Shown: positions 16,088-26,280, counted from the first letter of the stretch. The stretch is 64,000 nt of DNA from Halomonas sp. HAL1 (GCF_030544485.1 NZ_CP130610.1:372001-436000), one strand, 5' to 3'. Notes: generated by a model not told the origin, from the letters alone. Program-made: numbers and translations.

Positions 16088-17071
16088 ATGTGGAAGAAAG
16101 CGCTTACAACAGCCGTCATCGGATACATGGTGGGCGGATTGACGTCCGCCCATGCTATGCAACTGAATGTCAGTACCACCCAAACTGCGGATGACCCGCT
16201 GATAGCTGGGTTCGAGCTCTTCAAGCAAAACGTGGAGGATCGCACCAATGGAGATATCCAAGTACGTATCTTCCCTAGCTCCCAGCTGGGTGATACGCAG
16301 GATGTGATGGAGCAGGCGATGGCCGGCGCCAATACCGCAGCACTGACCGATGCAGCCTATCTCGCGGACTACGTTTCAGAAATTGGAGTACTTAACTCCC
16401 CTTACGTCTTCGACGGCTACGAAGAGGCCGCCCGCTTCGTAGAAACGGAACTTTTTAATGAATGGGAGAAAGCGATCGAAGAACAGGCAGGGATCGTCGT
16501 TTTGTCTTTTAACTGGTATCAAGGTGCTCGACACATTTTCAGCAAGGAAGAGATCCATGAACCATCAGACTTAGAGGGCATGCGGGTTCGAACTCCTCAA
16601 GCACCGATCTGGACGGAGTCCATGGCGGCATTGGGCGCCACGCCAACGCCCTTGGCGTGGGGGGAGGTGTATTCAGCCATGCAGACCGACGTTATCGATG
16701 GAGCTGGCGCTCAAATAATGGGGGGATATGGAACTCGGTTTCATGAGGTCTCACCGTACATTTCATTGACACGCCATATTGAATTGATTACAGCACTCGT
16801 CGTCGGTAGAGATTGGTTCTATAGCCTACCTGAAGAGTACCAAATAGCGCTAAAGGAAGAAGCTCGAAACGGAGGGCGACATGCATCAGAGGTACTCCTC
16901 CAACGTATCGAAGAAGTCAAGAGTGCCATTCCTGAAGAAACGGGCACTCAATTAATTGAGGTAGATGAAGAGGTCTTCAAGCAGTCGGTTTCAGATTACG
17001 GCTACTACGACAAGATGGAGCTACAAGAAGCTTATGACGCTGTTCAAGAAGCGCTCTCTTCTTCTCAGTAA
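16088..17071 (+). CDS. TRAP transporter DctP-type binding protein
   Basis: This 327-residue periplasmic receptor has a signal peptide (MWKKALTTAVIGYMVGG, cleaved after AHA or nearby). It has the DctP family body: QTADDPLIAGFELFKQNVE, IFPSSQLGDTQDVMEQ, and LEGMRVRTPQAPIWTESMAA, with the arginine at the usual carboxylate-binding place. The GEVYSAMQTDVIDGAGAQ stretch is the conserved hinge region. GAGAGAGG precedes the ATG. With the next two genes it forms a sodium-dependent TRAP system, probably for a sugar acid (uronate or aldonate type) given the enzymes on both sides. Confidence 0.92.
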   Translation: MWKKALTTAVIGYMVGGLTSAHAMQLNVSTTQTADDPLIAGFELFKQNVEDRTNGDIQVRIFPSSQLGDTQDVMEQAMAGANTAALTDAAYLADYVSEIGVLNSPYVFDGYEEAARFVETELFNEWEKAIEEQAGIVVLSFNWYQGARHIFSKEEIHEPSDLEGMRVRTPQAPIWTESMAALGATPTPLAWGEVYSAMQTDVIDGAGAQIMGGYGTRFHEVSPYISLTRHIELITALVVGRDWFYSLPEEYQIALKEEARNGGRHASEVLLQRIEEVKSAIPEETGTQLIEVDEEVFKQSVSDYGYYDKMELQEAYDAVQEALSSSQ

Positions 17072-17139
17072 ATGAGTGGCATTGCCGAGTGGCGGGGGTG
17101 TGTCACCGTTGCTCGGCCTAAGTTATAGGGGCTATTAAC

Positions 17140-17637
17140 ATGACTGACTTCCTTACCAAGTGTGAGGGTGTAATCACAAAACTGTTGTTCAGCATACTGG
17201 TAGCAGTGGTGTTGGTGGGCTCTATCGCTCGCTACTCTGGTTATCCGGTTACCTGGTCGGTAGAACTATCACAATCAATTTTCGTCTGGCTGGGCATACT
17301 ATCTGCAAATCAAGCCTTACGCCTTCATGCGCATGTAGTCGTGGACCTTTTTAGCGGACTTATCAACAAGGTGCCTCTTGTGGCGGTGTCAATAAACATT
17401 ATGCACCGATTGCTTATGTTTTCATTCTTGCTTTTTATCGTTATTCACGGCTATCACCTAGTAATCGTTAGCGCGGGAAGAACGGTGTCATCTATCGGCT
17501 TTAGTTATGGATGGGTGGTCGCTGCTATTCCGGTGGGGTGTCTACTGTTATTGATAACAATGATGGTGCAATGCGCCACCGATATAAATGAATGGCGCAA
17601 GATCCGTAGATCGACAACCCAGGGGAAAGTGATATGA
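17140..17637 (+). CDS. TRAP transporter small subunit (DctQ)
   Basis: This 165-residue integral membrane protein has four hydrophobic helices, the pattern of DctQ. The conserved WSVELSQSIFVWLGILSANQALR segment includes the family's W-x-E...W-G motif. It overlaps the DctM start by four bases (ATGA at 17634-17637), so the two are translationally coupled. It stabilises the large permease. Confidence 0.9.
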   Translation: MTDFLTKCEGVITKLLFSILVAVVLVGSIARYSGYPVTWSVELSQSIFVWLGILSANQALRLHAHVVVDLFSGLINKVPLVAVSINIMHRLLMFSFLLFIVIHGYHLVIVSAGRTVSSIGFSYGWVVAAIPVGCLLLLITMMVQCATDINEWRKIRRSTTQGKVI

Positions 17638-18917
17638 CTTTAGTATTCCCAGTTTTTTTGATCTTGCTATTTACAGCAATGCCAGCAGCTTTCGCTATAG
17701 GCATTGCGAGCTTACTGTACTACCTGGTAGATAGCCCTATTCCTGTCAGCATTGCCGTTCAGAAACTGGCCACTGCGACACAGTCGTTCCCTTTGCTGGC
17801 AATCCCGCTCTTTATTCTTGCTGGCAATTTGATGAACCGAACCGGTATCACTCATCGTTTATTGGATTTTTCCAAAATGCTCACCGGCTGGATGGTCGGA
17901 GGGATGGCCCAAGTAAGCATCGTATTATCAACGCTGATGGGGGGCGTTTCGGGGTCGGCAGTCGCAGATGCTTCCATGCAGTCACGGATCCTCGGCGGCC
18001 ACATGATTGAAAGCGGCTATAGCAAGGGATTTACTGCGGCAGTCATTGCGTATAGCGCCGTTATTACAGCTACCATACCGCCCAGTATTGGCCTGATTGT
18101 TTTTGGGTTTGTGGGAAATGTGTCTATCGGTAAATTGCTGCTGGCAGGTATCGTGCCTGGTCTCCTGTTAATGGTTATTTACATGTTCGTTACGTGGGGC
18201 ATATCCAAGCGTAATAACTATCAACCGGAATTGGAGAGCCTTCCGACGCTTAAAGAGCTAGGGAACTCATTTGTTAGATCCATTTGGGCGCTTATGTTTC
18301 CCGTTCTTCTTCTTGTTGGGATTCGGTTTGGCGTCTTTACGCCCACTGAAGCTGGGGCATTCGTTGTTCTTTACTCCTTAATAGTCGGTATTTTTATTCA
18401 TAAAGAGCTTAATTGGAAAGCCGCTATGGAGGCGCTCCAAGACTCAGTGACTGATGTTGGTGTGGTGACTCTCATCGTCATGACTTCGGCTATGTTGGGG
18501 CATGTATTTGTGCTTGATCAAGTACCTCAGACTATTTCCCAACTGATATTAGGCCTCTCGGACAACACCTTGATTGTGTTCTTGTTGATGATGCTGTTCA
18601 TGATCGTGGTCGGCATGCTGATGGAGGCAACGGTGAATGTGTTGTTACTGACACCAATTTTACTTCCGCTGGCAACAGGCATCGGCCTTGATCCTGTTCA
18701 CTTTGGGGTGATTTTCGTGACGATGGTCTCTTTGGGGGGGAATACACCACCAGTCGGTGTGTGTATGTACACTGTGTGTGGGCTTTTGAAGGTGAGTACC
18801 TGGGATTACTTCGTTGCCTCGATTCCTTTCATATTAAGCTTTTTGGCCCTGATGGTGGTCTTGTTATTGGTTCCGGATTTGGTCATGTACCTACCCAACC
18901 AGTTCTCGGGCTTCTGA
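17634..18917 (+). CDS. TRAP transporter large permease (DctM)
   Basis: This 427-residue protein has about 12 membrane segments and the DctM signatures: FPLLAIPLFILAGNLMNRTG, LMGGVSGSAVADASMQSR, ITATIPPSIGLIVFG, and VSLGGNTPPVGVCMYTVCG near the C-terminus. These helix-breaking loops form the sodium and substrate sites in the elevator-type transport domain. It carries out uptake with DctP and DctQ from the two preceding genes. The start overlaps the dctQ stop. Confidence 0.95.
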   Translation: MTLVFPVFLILLFTAMPAAFAIGIASLLYYLVDSPIPVSIAVQKLATATQSFPLLAIPLFILAGNLMNRTGITHRLLDFSKMLTGWMVGGMAQVSIVLSTLMGGVSGSAVADASMQSRILGGHMIESGYSKGFTAAVIAYSAVITATIPPSIGLIVFGFVGNVSIGKLLLAGIVPGLLLMVIYMFVTWGISKRNNYQPELESLPTLKELGNSFVRSIWALMFPVLLLVGIRFGVFTPTEAGAFVVLYSLIVGIFIHKELNWKAAMEALQDSVTDVGVVTLIVMTSAMLGHVFVLDQVPQTISQLILGLSDNTLIVFLLMMLFMIVVGMLMEATVNVLLLTPILLPLATGIGLDPVHFGVIFVTMVSLGGNTPPVGVCMYTVCGLLKVSTWDYFVASIPFILSFLALMVVLLLVPDLVMYLPNQFSGF

Positions 18918-18957
18918 GCCGTTCATGGACGTAATAAATTAAGAGCGGAGAGAGTCG

Positions 18958-19704
18958 ATGAATCTTTCTTACACAACACTCAACCCTTTGCAGAGCGACG
19001 AACTACCAGCGACTCGCAACCTGCTTGAGGGACAGATTCAGGGTGCTACGGTACTCCACCATATGCTTCCGCCTGCCGGGGAACGAGTATTGTCTGAGCG
19101 ACAAGACAGATTGAGCATTCTGTTCTTGCTGGAAGGGGATCTATCTTGCAAGCAGGCTGATCAGGAGCATGTCCTTTCTGAGCGGGGCGCGCTCGTGCCG
19201 TTGCCGGGAACCGATATTCCCTTGGCGTCCATTGATGGGGCTAGTCTTCTTGAAATTGTGCTAGAGCTAACGCAGGGGGAGTGGAATGCTTTACAGCAGG
19301 ATGCCGACAGCTTTCCTTATTTACAGCTCTACCGCACTAGTGCTCGCTATCGTGATGCCTCAAAGAGTGAGAAAACCACTAGTCGCAAGGTTATCCCCCC
19401 AGGTGTAGTGCCACGTTTCTGCATGGGTTCAGTGGAAGCGAGTGGGCCAGACCAGGTTGCATCTCATGCCCACCCCATACTGGATCAGCTATTCCTGGTT
19501 TTTCCAGAAAGCCAGATCACCCTACAAATAAATGGAGAGCCACATACGGTCCTAGGTAATTCCCTAGTGCACATCCCTTTGGGATCTGAACATGGCGTCG
19601 TCGTAGAGTCTGGGCATCATCTGCATTATTTATGGTTGGACTTTTTTTTTAATCAAGACGACATGTCATTTATTACCCAAAGCCACCAGGAACTCGATCA
19701 TTAA
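18958..19704 (+). CDS. Bicupin protein of unknown specificity
   Basis: This 248-residue protein seems to hold two cupin barrels, about residues 45-100 and 150-235. The second has a recognisable metal-binding pattern (VASHAHPILDQLFLVFPES, then HIPLGSEHGVVVE), while the first (LSILFLLEGDLSCKQAD) lacks clear histidines. GGAGAGAG lies just before the ATG. Its place between a TRAP transporter and the semialdehyde dehydrogenase fits a sugar-acid isomerase or a sensor. Proteins of this type can be ring-opening isomerases (KdgF-like), but no specific family is certain. Confidence 0.7.
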   Translation: MNLSYTTLNPLQSDELPATRNLLEGQIQGATVLHHMLPPAGERVLSERQDRLSILFLLEGDLSCKQADQEHVLSERGALVPLPGTDIPLASIDGASLLEIVLELTQGEWNALQQDADSFPYLQLYRTSARYRDASKSEKTTSRKVIPPGVVPRFCMGSVEASGPDQVASHAHPILDQLFLVFPESQITLQINGEPHTVLGNSLVHIPLGSEHGVVVESGHHLHYLWLDFFFNQDDMSFITQSHQELDH

Positions 19705-19762
19705 ACACAATTAATTCAACCACCTACTAAAGATGGTGTACTAACTCAGGAGAATATCTGTT

Positions 19763-21340
19763 ATGACGATGATGGGCAAATTACTTATTGGACAGAGTGA
19801 CGTTAGCGGCAGTGCTAAGCCCATTAACGCTATCAATCCCGCCACTGGTGAAACGCTGGAACCCACCTATGCTGGCGGCAGCAAGGCGGAGGTAGAAAGC
19901 GCCTGCGAATTTGCCGAGGCGGCCTTTACTACTTATCACGAAACAACCCTCGAAGATCGTGCTGTGTTTCTTGAGACCATCGCCAGCGAAATCGAAGGTA
20001 TTGGCAATCAATTGATTGAGCGTGCCATGGCCGAGACCGGCCTGCCCCAGGCACGCCTGGAGGGCGAACGTGGTCGCACTTGCGGTCAGCTGCGCCTGTT
20101 CGCCTCGGTGGTACGGGCCGGTGAGTGGCTTGATATGCGTATCGACTCGGCAATGCCGGATCGCCAGCCAATGCCGCGCGCTGATCTGCGTCAGCGCCAT
20201 ATTGGCCTAGGACCGGTAGCCGTGTTTGGCGCTAGCAATTTCCCACTGGCCTTCAGCGTGGCCGGTGGTGATACCGCCTCGGCTTTGGCTGCTGGTTGCC
20301 CGGTCATCGTCAAAGGCCACTCTGCCCACCCCGGCACCTCAGAGCTGGTCGGCCGCGCGGTCCAGCGTGCAGTGAAGGCGTGCAATCTGCCGGAAGGCAC
20401 CTTCTCGCTACTGTTTGGATCGGGCAGGGAGATAGGCCAGGCACTGGTCTCCGATGCGCGCATCCAAGCAGTAGGCTTTACCGGCTCAAGGGGTGGCGGC
20501 ACCGCTTTAATGAAGACCGCTCAGGCGCGCCCACAGCCAATCCCGGTCTATGCCGAGATGAGTTCGATTAACCCGGTGTTTCTAATGCCTGAGGCGCTCA
20601 AGGCGCGGGGCCAGCAACTCGCCGAGGACTTTGTCACTTCGCTCACTATGGGCGCAGGGCAGTTTTGCACCAATCCTGGCCTGGTAATAGCGGTTAAGGG
20701 CACCGAGCTTGACGACTTTGTCGAGGCTGCTGGCAAAGCGGTGAAAGGAAGCGCTGCCCAGACCATGCTCACTCCCAGCATCCATAAAGCCTACGAGCAG
20801 GGCGTCGGCCGGCTCACAAATAGCTCGAGGGTCAAGGAAGTGGCGCGCGGCCAAGCCGGTGAGTCGGCTCATCCGTGCCAGGCCATGCTATTCGTCACCT
20901 CGGCCTCCGATTTTCTCAGTGATCCCGAGCTGCAGGATGAAGTCTTCGGCTCAAGCTCGCTGGTGATCGAATGTAGTGACCAGGAAGAGGTGAAGCAGGT
21001 CGCTAGACAGCTCGAAGGCCAGCTTACTATCACGTTGCATATAGATGACGGTGATATCGAAACAGCCAAGGCCCTGCTGCCGATACTCGAGCGCAAAGCC
21101 GGACGGATACTGGCCAATGGCTGGCCAACCGGCGTAGAGGTATGCCATGCCATGGTTCATGGTGGGCCGTACCCGGCGACCTCTGATTCCCGCTCTACCT
21201 CAGTAGGCAGCGCGGCAATCTACCGCTTTCTGCGCCCAGTATGCTACCAAGCGCTTCCTGAAAGGCTGCTGCCCGAAGTGCTTAAAGACGGCAATCCACT
21301 GGGCGTCTCACGGCTGGTGGATGGCAAGCGCGAGCTGTAG
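19763..21340 (+). CDS. 2-oxoglutarate semialdehyde dehydrogenase (NADP-type ALDH)
   Basis: This 525-residue aldehyde dehydrogenase matches the 2,5-dioxovalerate (alpha-ketoglutarate semialdehyde) dehydrogenase group, the last step of the oxidative glucarate, galactarate and pentose pathways. Landmarks are [20 protein letters not shown] (154-173), GFTGSRGGG (238-246), the general base E265 (YAEMSSINP) and the nucleophile C302 ([10 protein letters not shown]). The length is typical for this long group. It lies 58 bases after the bicupin gene in the TRAP operon and is followed by a strong terminator. It should turn the semialdehyde into 2-oxoglutarate. Confidence 0.92.
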   Translation: MTMMGKLLIGQSDVSGSAKPINAINPATGETLEPTYAGGSKAEVESACEFAEAAFTTYHETTLEDRAVFLETIASEIEGIGNQLIERAMAETGLPQARLEGERGRTCGQLRLFASVVRAGEWLDMRIDSAMPDRQPMPRADLRQRHIGLGPVAVFGASNFPLAFSVAGGDTASALAAGCPVIVKGHSAHPGTSELVGRAVQRAVKACNLPEGTFSLLFGSGREIGQALVSDARIQAVGFTGSRGGGTALMKTAQARPQPIPVYAEMSSINPVFLMPEALKARGQQLAEDFVTSLTMGAGQFCTNPGLVIAVKGTELDDFVEAAGKAVKGSAAQTMLTPSIHKAYEQGVGRLTNSSRVKEVARGQAGESAHPCQAMLFVTSASDFLSDPELQDEVFGSSSLVIECSDQEEVKQVARQLEGQLTITLHIDDGDIETAKALLPILERKAGRILANGWPTGVEVCHAMVHGGPYPATSDSRSTSVGSAAIYRFLRPVCYQALPERLLPEVLKDGNPLGVSRLVDGKREL

Positions 21341-21370
21341 TAACACCTTCGGGTCACGTAAAGCCTTTTT

Positions 21371-21395
21371 AGCGGCCTACCGGCCGCTTTTTTTA
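21371..21395 (+). terminator. Terminator of TRAP/ALDH operon
   Basis: The stem AGCGGCC / GGCCGCT (21371-21377, 21382-21388), with loop TACC and a T-run directly after, is a textbook intrinsic terminator about 30 bases past the dehydrogenase stop. Confidence 0.9.
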
Positions 21396-21470
21396 TTAGC
21401 TGTTATCGAGATCGTAGCGCGTATTTTCTGAAACACAATTGGGCCTACCAGCTTTGCCGCAATCTGTAAC

Positions 21471-21592
21471 TGAATAGCCCCGGGTTTCGTAGACACCCCT
21501 AGGCCATATACTAAGGCATCTAGGAGGGCCCATAAGCCATCCCCGTTACACTGAAGAATTCAAAATCGAAGCCGTCAAACAGTCGGGTAGTG
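21471..21592 (+). pseudogene. IS3-family left end and OrfA start, degraded
   Basis: The 27 bases at 21471-21497 (core GGGTTTCGTAGACACC) match the IS-end-like block at 50748-50774 except for two bases. Downstream, the frame reads SHPRYTEEFKIEAVKQSG, the usual beginning of an IS3 OrfA, but the expected ATG is ATA. The frame leaves family similarity after about 20 codons. The rest of the element is missing. Confidence 0.7.
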
Positions 21593-21689
21593 CCTTCTTT
21601 GGGGTCCCGTCCATAACGTTGGAATGTCTTTGTTATCGATCACATGTACGTCAGGAGGGCTGGCTATTGCTATTAAAGCTTCAGTTAAA

Positions 21690-21714
21690 TAAAACAGCCC
21701 CGCAGCGGCGGGGC
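21690..21714 (-). terminator. Terminator of iolB operon
   Basis: On the minus strand the stem GCCCCGC / GCGGGGC (21714-21697), with a 4-base loop, is followed by TGTTTTATTT. It lies about 50 bases past the iolB stop. Confidence 0.88.
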
Positions 21715-21762
21715 AGAAGCGCATAGCATTAGTTAAACACTAGCGGGCGAATAGCCTTTCTA

Positions 21763-22566
21763 CTAAGCATGCATCAGCCATTCATGGTCGGGATCGTTGT
21801 GGAATTTCCACACTCTATTAGGGCCCGCCATCACATTTAAGTAGTAGAGCGAGTAACCATGAGAGGCCCCGACAGGGTGGTAGCCCTTGGGAACCAACAC
21901 ACAGCAGCCGTTCTCCACCGCCATGGTTTCATCAAGGGTTCGGTCGTCGGTATAGACGCGTTGAAAGGCAAACCCCTGTTCAGGGTTGATGCGGTGGTAG
22001 TAGGTCTCTTCAAGGAGTGACTCGTTAGGTAAGTTATCCTCATCATGTTTGTGGGGCGGGTAGCTAGACCAGTTACCCGCAGGGGTAAACACTTCCACGA
22101 CCAGCAGACTATCGGCGGGCTCAGTTTCAGGCAAAATATCATGAACATGGCGAACATTAGTTCCTTGGCCACGGGTACTCTGTTTGACGTTGTCTGGAGC
22201 GATCAGTCTTGGGGAATGATTACCCTGCCCAGGAGCGGCGCACACCGCTAGCTCTAAGTCCGTTGTCGCTTCTACCGAGTAACTAACATGGTCAGGCAGA
22301 TAAACCGCATAGGGGGGAATCTGCTCAAAGATATCCATGCGTTTGCCGATATCATCGAAATGATGCTCGCCGCAGCTCACATTGGCGCGACCAGTCAGCA
22401 GCACCAGGCATACTTCCTGATCATCGCTGCTGGCCTCCAGGCGCTGACCCTTGGCGAGTTTATGCACCCGAAAGCCGACATGCTGCCAGCCAGCCGATTC
22501 AGGGGTAACGTCAATGACGGTGCCTTGGGTATCTGGGGCGGTGGGGCGTACCAGTAGGGATGACAT
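21763..22566 (-). CDS. iolB: 5-deoxy-glucuronate isomerase
   Basis: IolB converts 5-deoxy-D-glucuronate to 2-deoxy-5-keto-D-gluconate in myo-inositol breakdown. This 267-residue double-cupin protein has the family pattern YPPHKHDEDNLPNESLLEETYYHR in the second barrel, where H-H-E bind the metal, followed by VLVPKGYHPVGASHGYSLYYLNVMAGP and a late WKFHNDPDHEWL. GGAGGAAC precedes the ATG. It is the last gene of the minus-strand run that starts with the inositol ABC transporter, an arrangement common in proteobacterial iol loci. Confidence 0.96.
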   Translation of the reverse strand: MSSLLVRPTAPDTQGTVIDVTPESAGWQHVGFRVHKLAKGQRLEASSDDQEVCLVLLTGRANVSCGEHHFDDIGKRMDIFEQIPPYAVYLPDHVSYSVEATTDLELAVCAAPGQGNHSPRLIAPDNVKQSTRGQGTNVRHVHDILPETEPADSLLVVEVFTPAGNWSSYPPHKHDEDNLPNESLLEETYYHRINPEQGFAFQRVYTDDRTLDETMAVENGCCVLVPKGYHPVGASHGYSLYYLNVMAGPNRVWKFHNDPDHEWLMHA

Positions 22567-22614
22567 AGTTCCTCCAATTTCAACTGCGTGTAGGCAGTAG
22601 GGATATGTAAAATA

Positions 22615-23643
22615 TTAAGCGGTTTTTAAACGACGACGTTGGCGATATTGATCGATGACCACGGCTGCAATGATGATGGCGCCCTTGACGATGTCCTGGT
22701 AGTAAGCATCGACTCCCAGGAAGGTGAAACCGCTTAGCATTACCCCAAGAATCAGTGCACCTATCACAGTGCCAGCAATACGCCCGACACCACCCGCTAG
22801 GCTGGTGCCGCCGATGACAGCGGCTGCAATGGCATCAAGCTCGTACATCAAACCCATACCCGCCTGACCGGTGCCCGCGCGAGCCGATGCAACCACACCG
22901 GCCAGACCTGCCAGCAGGCCTGCAATGGCATAAACCATGATGAGGTGGCGACGCACATTAATGCCGGAGACACGGGCTGCCTGGGGGTTGGCACCGATGG
23001 CATAAGTATATTTGCCGTAGCGGGTGTACTTCAGCGCGATGTGGAAGAGCACTGCTACCGCCAGGAAAATAATCACCGGATTGGCGCCTGAACCGATCCA
23101 GGTGAACTGATCAGTCAACATGCTGACTGGCTGGCCATCGGTATAGGCGCGTGCCACGCCACGAGCGCTGACCATCATGCCTAGGGTGGCAATGAAGGGC
23201 GGGATCATGGCGAAAGCGATCAGGGCGCCATTGATCAACCCCGCCAATGCGCCGATCAACAGCCCGGCCAATAACGGCAATACCCAAGGAAGGTCGGTGA
23301 GTGCCGGGTAGACAGCGCGCAGGTAGTCTGATTGCTGAGCAAAACTAGCGGTGACCATGGCCGTCAACGCAAGTACCGACCCGGACGAAAGGTCTATACC
23401 GCCAGTGATGATGACCTGGGTAACCCCGATAGCGATAATGCCGATGATCGACATCTGTAAGATCATGATCAGCAGGCGTTGTGGATTCATCAGGAAAGAG
23501 TCGCCACGCACGATCCAGCCGAGCAGCTCGAAGAGTAGTGCAATGCCGACCAGCACCAGGAGAATGCTCACCTCGGTGGGAATCTTTTTCTTGCGCTTCT
23601 TGACCACCTCCAGGTGATCAGTGTGTTCCATTGTATTGTTCAT
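22615..23643 (-). CDS. Inositol/sugar ABC transporter permease
   Basis: This 342-residue RbsC-type permease has about 10 membrane segments and is encoded between the ATPase gene and iolB. The conserved GIDLSSGSVLALTAM and the EAA-like AGLLAGLAGVVASARAGTGQAGMGLMYELDAIAAAVIGGTSLAGGVG loop region (read in parts) are typical of the CUT2 family. The C-terminus KTA follows a basic RQRRRLK stretch. With the adjacent ATPase and binding protein it should import myo-inositol; that substrate is inferred from iolB and the iol genes nearby. Confidence 0.92.
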   Translation of the reverse strand: MNNTMEHTDHLEVVKKRKKKIPTEVSILLVLVGIALLFELLGWIVRGDSFLMNPQRLLIMILQMSIIGIIAIGVTQVIITGGIDLSSGSVLALTAMVTASFAQQSDYLRAVYPALTDLPWVLPLLAGLLIGALAGLINGALIAFAMIPPFIATLGMMVSARGVARAYTDGQPVSMLTDQFTWIGSGANPVIIFLAVAVLFHIALKYTRYGKYTYAIGANPQAARVSGINVRRHLIMVYAIAGLLAGLAGVVASARAGTGQAGMGLMYELDAIAAAVIGGTSLAGGVGRIAGTVIGALILGVMLSGFTFLGVDAYYQDIVKGAIIIAAVVIDQYRQRRRLKTA

Positions 23644-23682
23644 TGTTTTCTACCTCATTGGTACCCGTTGCCGGGAAGGTAA

Positions 23683-25233
23683 TTAGGCTTCGACGACCGG
23701 TGGTGTCACCGGTGATGAGGCGAGTTGCATGATGTTGACCTGGTTGGCCTCGCTGCGGTCGAGGAAGCCCGTCACTCTGCCTTGGTGCATCACCATGATG
23801 CGGTCGCTCATGCCTAACACTTCTGGCAATTCGGAAGAAATCATGATCACTGCCACGCCTTGCTTGACTAGCTCAGTGATCAACTTGTGGATTTCGGCTT
23901 TTGCCCCCACATCTACCCCGCGGGTGGGTTCGTCAAGGATCAGGATGCGTGGCTTGGTCATCAGCCAGCGGCCGATCAGTACTTTTTGCTGGTTACCGCC
24001 GGAGAGGTTACTGATACGTTCTTCCATGGAAGGTGTTTTGACACTCAAGCGTTCCTTCATCGAGTCGCACTCTTGGTCGAGTCGGCTCTGCTCAACGAAC
24101 GTGCCGCGGGTATAGCCGTCTCGCAATACGGCCATTTCCATGTTCTCTTCGACCGAAAGGCCAAGAAACAAGCCTGTCTCCTTACGATCTTCAGTGAGTA
24201 ACGCCAAGCCGCGCAGCATGGCCTGGTGCGGTGAGCTGATGACTTCCTTTTTGCCGTCGATGGCAATGCTGCCGGAGGAGGGCGGCGTCACGCCGAACAG
24301 CGTCTCGGCGATATTGGTGCGGCCAGAACCTACCAAGCCCGCCAGGCCGAGTATCTCGCCGGCGCGCACCTCAAAGCTGACATCCTGGAAGACACCATCC
24401 AAACAGAGGCTGTCGACCGACAGCACCACCTCGCCGATGGGAACCTCTTCCTTAGGGAACATCTGGGTTACCTCGCGACCCACCATGAGCTTGATAATCT
24501 CGTTGGAGGTCATGTCGCGGGCGGCGGCGGAGTGGATGAATTGGCCATCGCGGAAGACCGAAATATCATCAGCGATCTCGAATACCTCATCCATCTTGTG
24601 GGTGATGTAGATGATGCCTTTGCCCTGTGCGCGCAGGTCATTGATGATTCGGAATAGCTGTTCCACCTCGCGGTCAGCCAGCGACGAGGTAGGCTCATCC
24701 ATGATGAGTACGTCAGACTCATAGGAGACCGCCTTGGCAATCTCGATCATCTGACGACCTGCCACCGTGAGGTGGCGCACTTGGGTTTCTGGATCCATAT
24801 CAATGCCCAGACGCTCAAACAGTGTCTCGGTCATCTTGTTCATCTTGTCGTGATTGACCATGCCGAACGCGTTGAGCGGTTCACGACGAATCCAGATGTT
24901 TTCGGCGATGCTCATATAAGGCATCAGGTTGAGTTCCTGATGGATCATGGCAATGCCGGCTTCCAGTGCGTCCAGAGGGCCGTGCAATTGCAGTGGCTTG
25001 CCTTTCAGGCGAATTTCGCCCTGATCGGGAATGTAAACGCCAGCGATGATCTTCATCAGTGTCGACTTGCCCGCGCCATTTTCGCCCATCAGGGCATGTA
25101 CGGTGCCTGGACGTATCTTGAGCTGGACATTGTCCAGTGCCACCACGCCTGGAAAGGTCTTGCGGACATCGGCCACCTCGAGAATGAACTCGGCGGCTTC
25201 GGGAGTCAGGTTTTCTGCGGTCATTGACGCCAT
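23683..25233 (-). CDS. Inositol/sugar ABC transporter ATP-binding protein
   Basis: This 516-residue tandem ATPase of the RbsA/MglA (CUT2) type has two nucleotide-binding domains. The first has Walker [10 protein letters not shown] (50-58), a diverged signature ([14 protein letters not shown]) and Walker [12 protein letters not shown]. The second has GLVGSGRTN in place of Walker A, a good signature [15 protein letters not shown] and [14 protein letters not shown]. This asymmetric pattern is normal for the family. AGGAGAAACCAGC precedes the ATG at 25233. It powers the permease encoded directly downstream. Confidence 0.94.
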   Translation of the reverse strand: MASMTAENLTPEAAEFILEVADVRKTFPGVVALDNVQLKIRPGTVHALMGENGAGKSTLMKIIAGVYIPDQGEIRLKGKPLQLHGPLDALEAGIAMIHQELNLMPYMSIAENIWIRREPLNAFGMVNHDKMNKMTETLFERLGIDMDPETQVRHLTVAGRQMIEIAKAVSYESDVLIMDEPTSSLADREVEQLFRIINDLRAQGKGIIYITHKMDEVFEIADDISVFRDGQFIHSAAARDMTSNEIIKLMVGREVTQMFPKEEVPIGEVVLSVDSLCLDGVFQDVSFEVRAGEILGLAGLVGSGRTNIAETLFGVTPPSSGSIAIDGKKEVISSPHQAMLRGLALLTEDRKETGLFLGLSVEENMEMAVLRDGYTRGTFVEQSRLDQECDSMKERLSVKTPSMEERISNLSGGNQQKVLIGRWLMTKPRILILDEPTRGVDVGAKAEIHKLITELVKQGVAVIMISSELPEVLGMSDRIMVMHQGRVTGFLDRSEANQVNIMQLASSPVTPPVVEA

Positions 25234-25287
25234 GCTGGTTTCTCCTGAAACATTAAGACAGACTCGCCGTTAGGCGAGCCTAACGCC

Positions 25288-26205
25288 TCATTGATTGGCA
25301 AGAAATTCTTCAAGCGTCTCGGGGGTGACCAGTTGGAAAGGCACCATTGTGGTTTTCTCGACCTCATTGCCTTCGGCTAGATCGATGGCTGCCTTCACCG
25401 CACCGCCGCCCTGGCCGACCGGATCCTGGAAGACGGTAACGGCGAGCTCACCGCTTTGCATGGACTCGAGTGCATCACGAGTGGCATCAATACCCCCTAC
25501 GATGATCTCTTCAGGGCTGATCCCCAGCTGGCGCATGGCGTTGAGGGCGCCAATCGCCATCTCATCGTTGTTGGCCGCAATAGCATTAATTTCCTGGCCG
25601 CCAACGATCCAGTTAGTCATAAGATCGATGGCTTCAGTGCGCTGATAATCTGCGGGTTGTTCTGCAATGATCTCAATACCCGGATACTCGGCAGCGACTT
25701 CCTTGACGCCGTTGGTACGTTTATGTGTAGCTCCAGATGCAAGGTTCCCCAACATGATGGCAACGTTACCTTCGCCACCAAGCATCTCGGCCAGTGCCTC
25801 CATCTGGAGAGTGCCCGCACGTTTTTGATCCGAGCCGACAAAAACCACGCCGTCGTTATCTAAGTCATCCCCTTCGGGTTCACGGTTTACATACACTAAT
25901 GGAATGTTCTGCAGTACGGCTTCTCCTGTCATGCGTGATGTTGCTGCCGTATCAACGGGATTAATAATGATGGCATCCACTCCTTGAGCAGCAAGGCTTT
26001 GTACTTGGCTAAGCTGACGGCCAATATCCTCTTGAGCATCCAGAAACTGGATATCGTAACCCTGCGCTTCGGCTTCGGCTTCCATCGCCTGGCGCATAGA
26101 GGTAAGGAAGTTATCATCGAAACGGGCGACGGAGACGCCGATAGATTGAGCCATGGCAGACGTGCAAGTGACGGCGAGGGCCGCACCGAGTAGCAGGCGT
26201 TTCAT
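25288..26205 (-). CDS. Periplasmic inositol/sugar-binding protein
   Basis: This 305-residue type-I periplasmic binding protein has a signal peptide (MKRLLLGAALAVTCTSAMAQ). The body is of the ribose/inositol-binding kind: FDDNFLTSMRQAMEAEAEAQG, DIGRQLSQVQSLAAQGVDA, IPLVYVNREP, NNDEMAIGALNAMRQLG, GIDATRDALESMQSGELAVTVFQ. I use the ATG at 26205 because AGGAGAATACTT precedes it; an upstream in-frame ATG has no binding site or signal peptide. It leads the transporter operon, and an RpiR-type box lies upstream at 26281-26296. A paralogue occurs at 42507. Confidence 0.92.
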   Translation of the reverse strand: MKRLLLGAALAVTCTSAMAQSIGVSVARFDDNFLTSMRQAMEAEAEAQGYDIQFLDAQEDIGRQLSQVQSLAAQGVDAIIINPVDTAATSRMTGEAVLQNIPLVYVNREPEGDDLDNDGVVFVGSDQKRAGTLQMEALAEMLGGEGNVAIMLGNLASGATHKRTNGVKEVAAEYPGIEIIAEQPADYQRTEAIDLMTNWIVGGQEINAIAANNDEMAIGALNAMRQLGISPEEIIVGGIDATRDALESMQSGELAVTVFQDPVGQGGGAVKAAIDLAEGNEVEKTTMVPFQLVTPETLEEFLANQ

Positions 26206-26280
26206 AAGTATTCTCCTGAGCAACGTTGTTGTGGTTGTTATCATCATTCGAGTGGGTAAGTGTGAACATATCCCTGTTAT

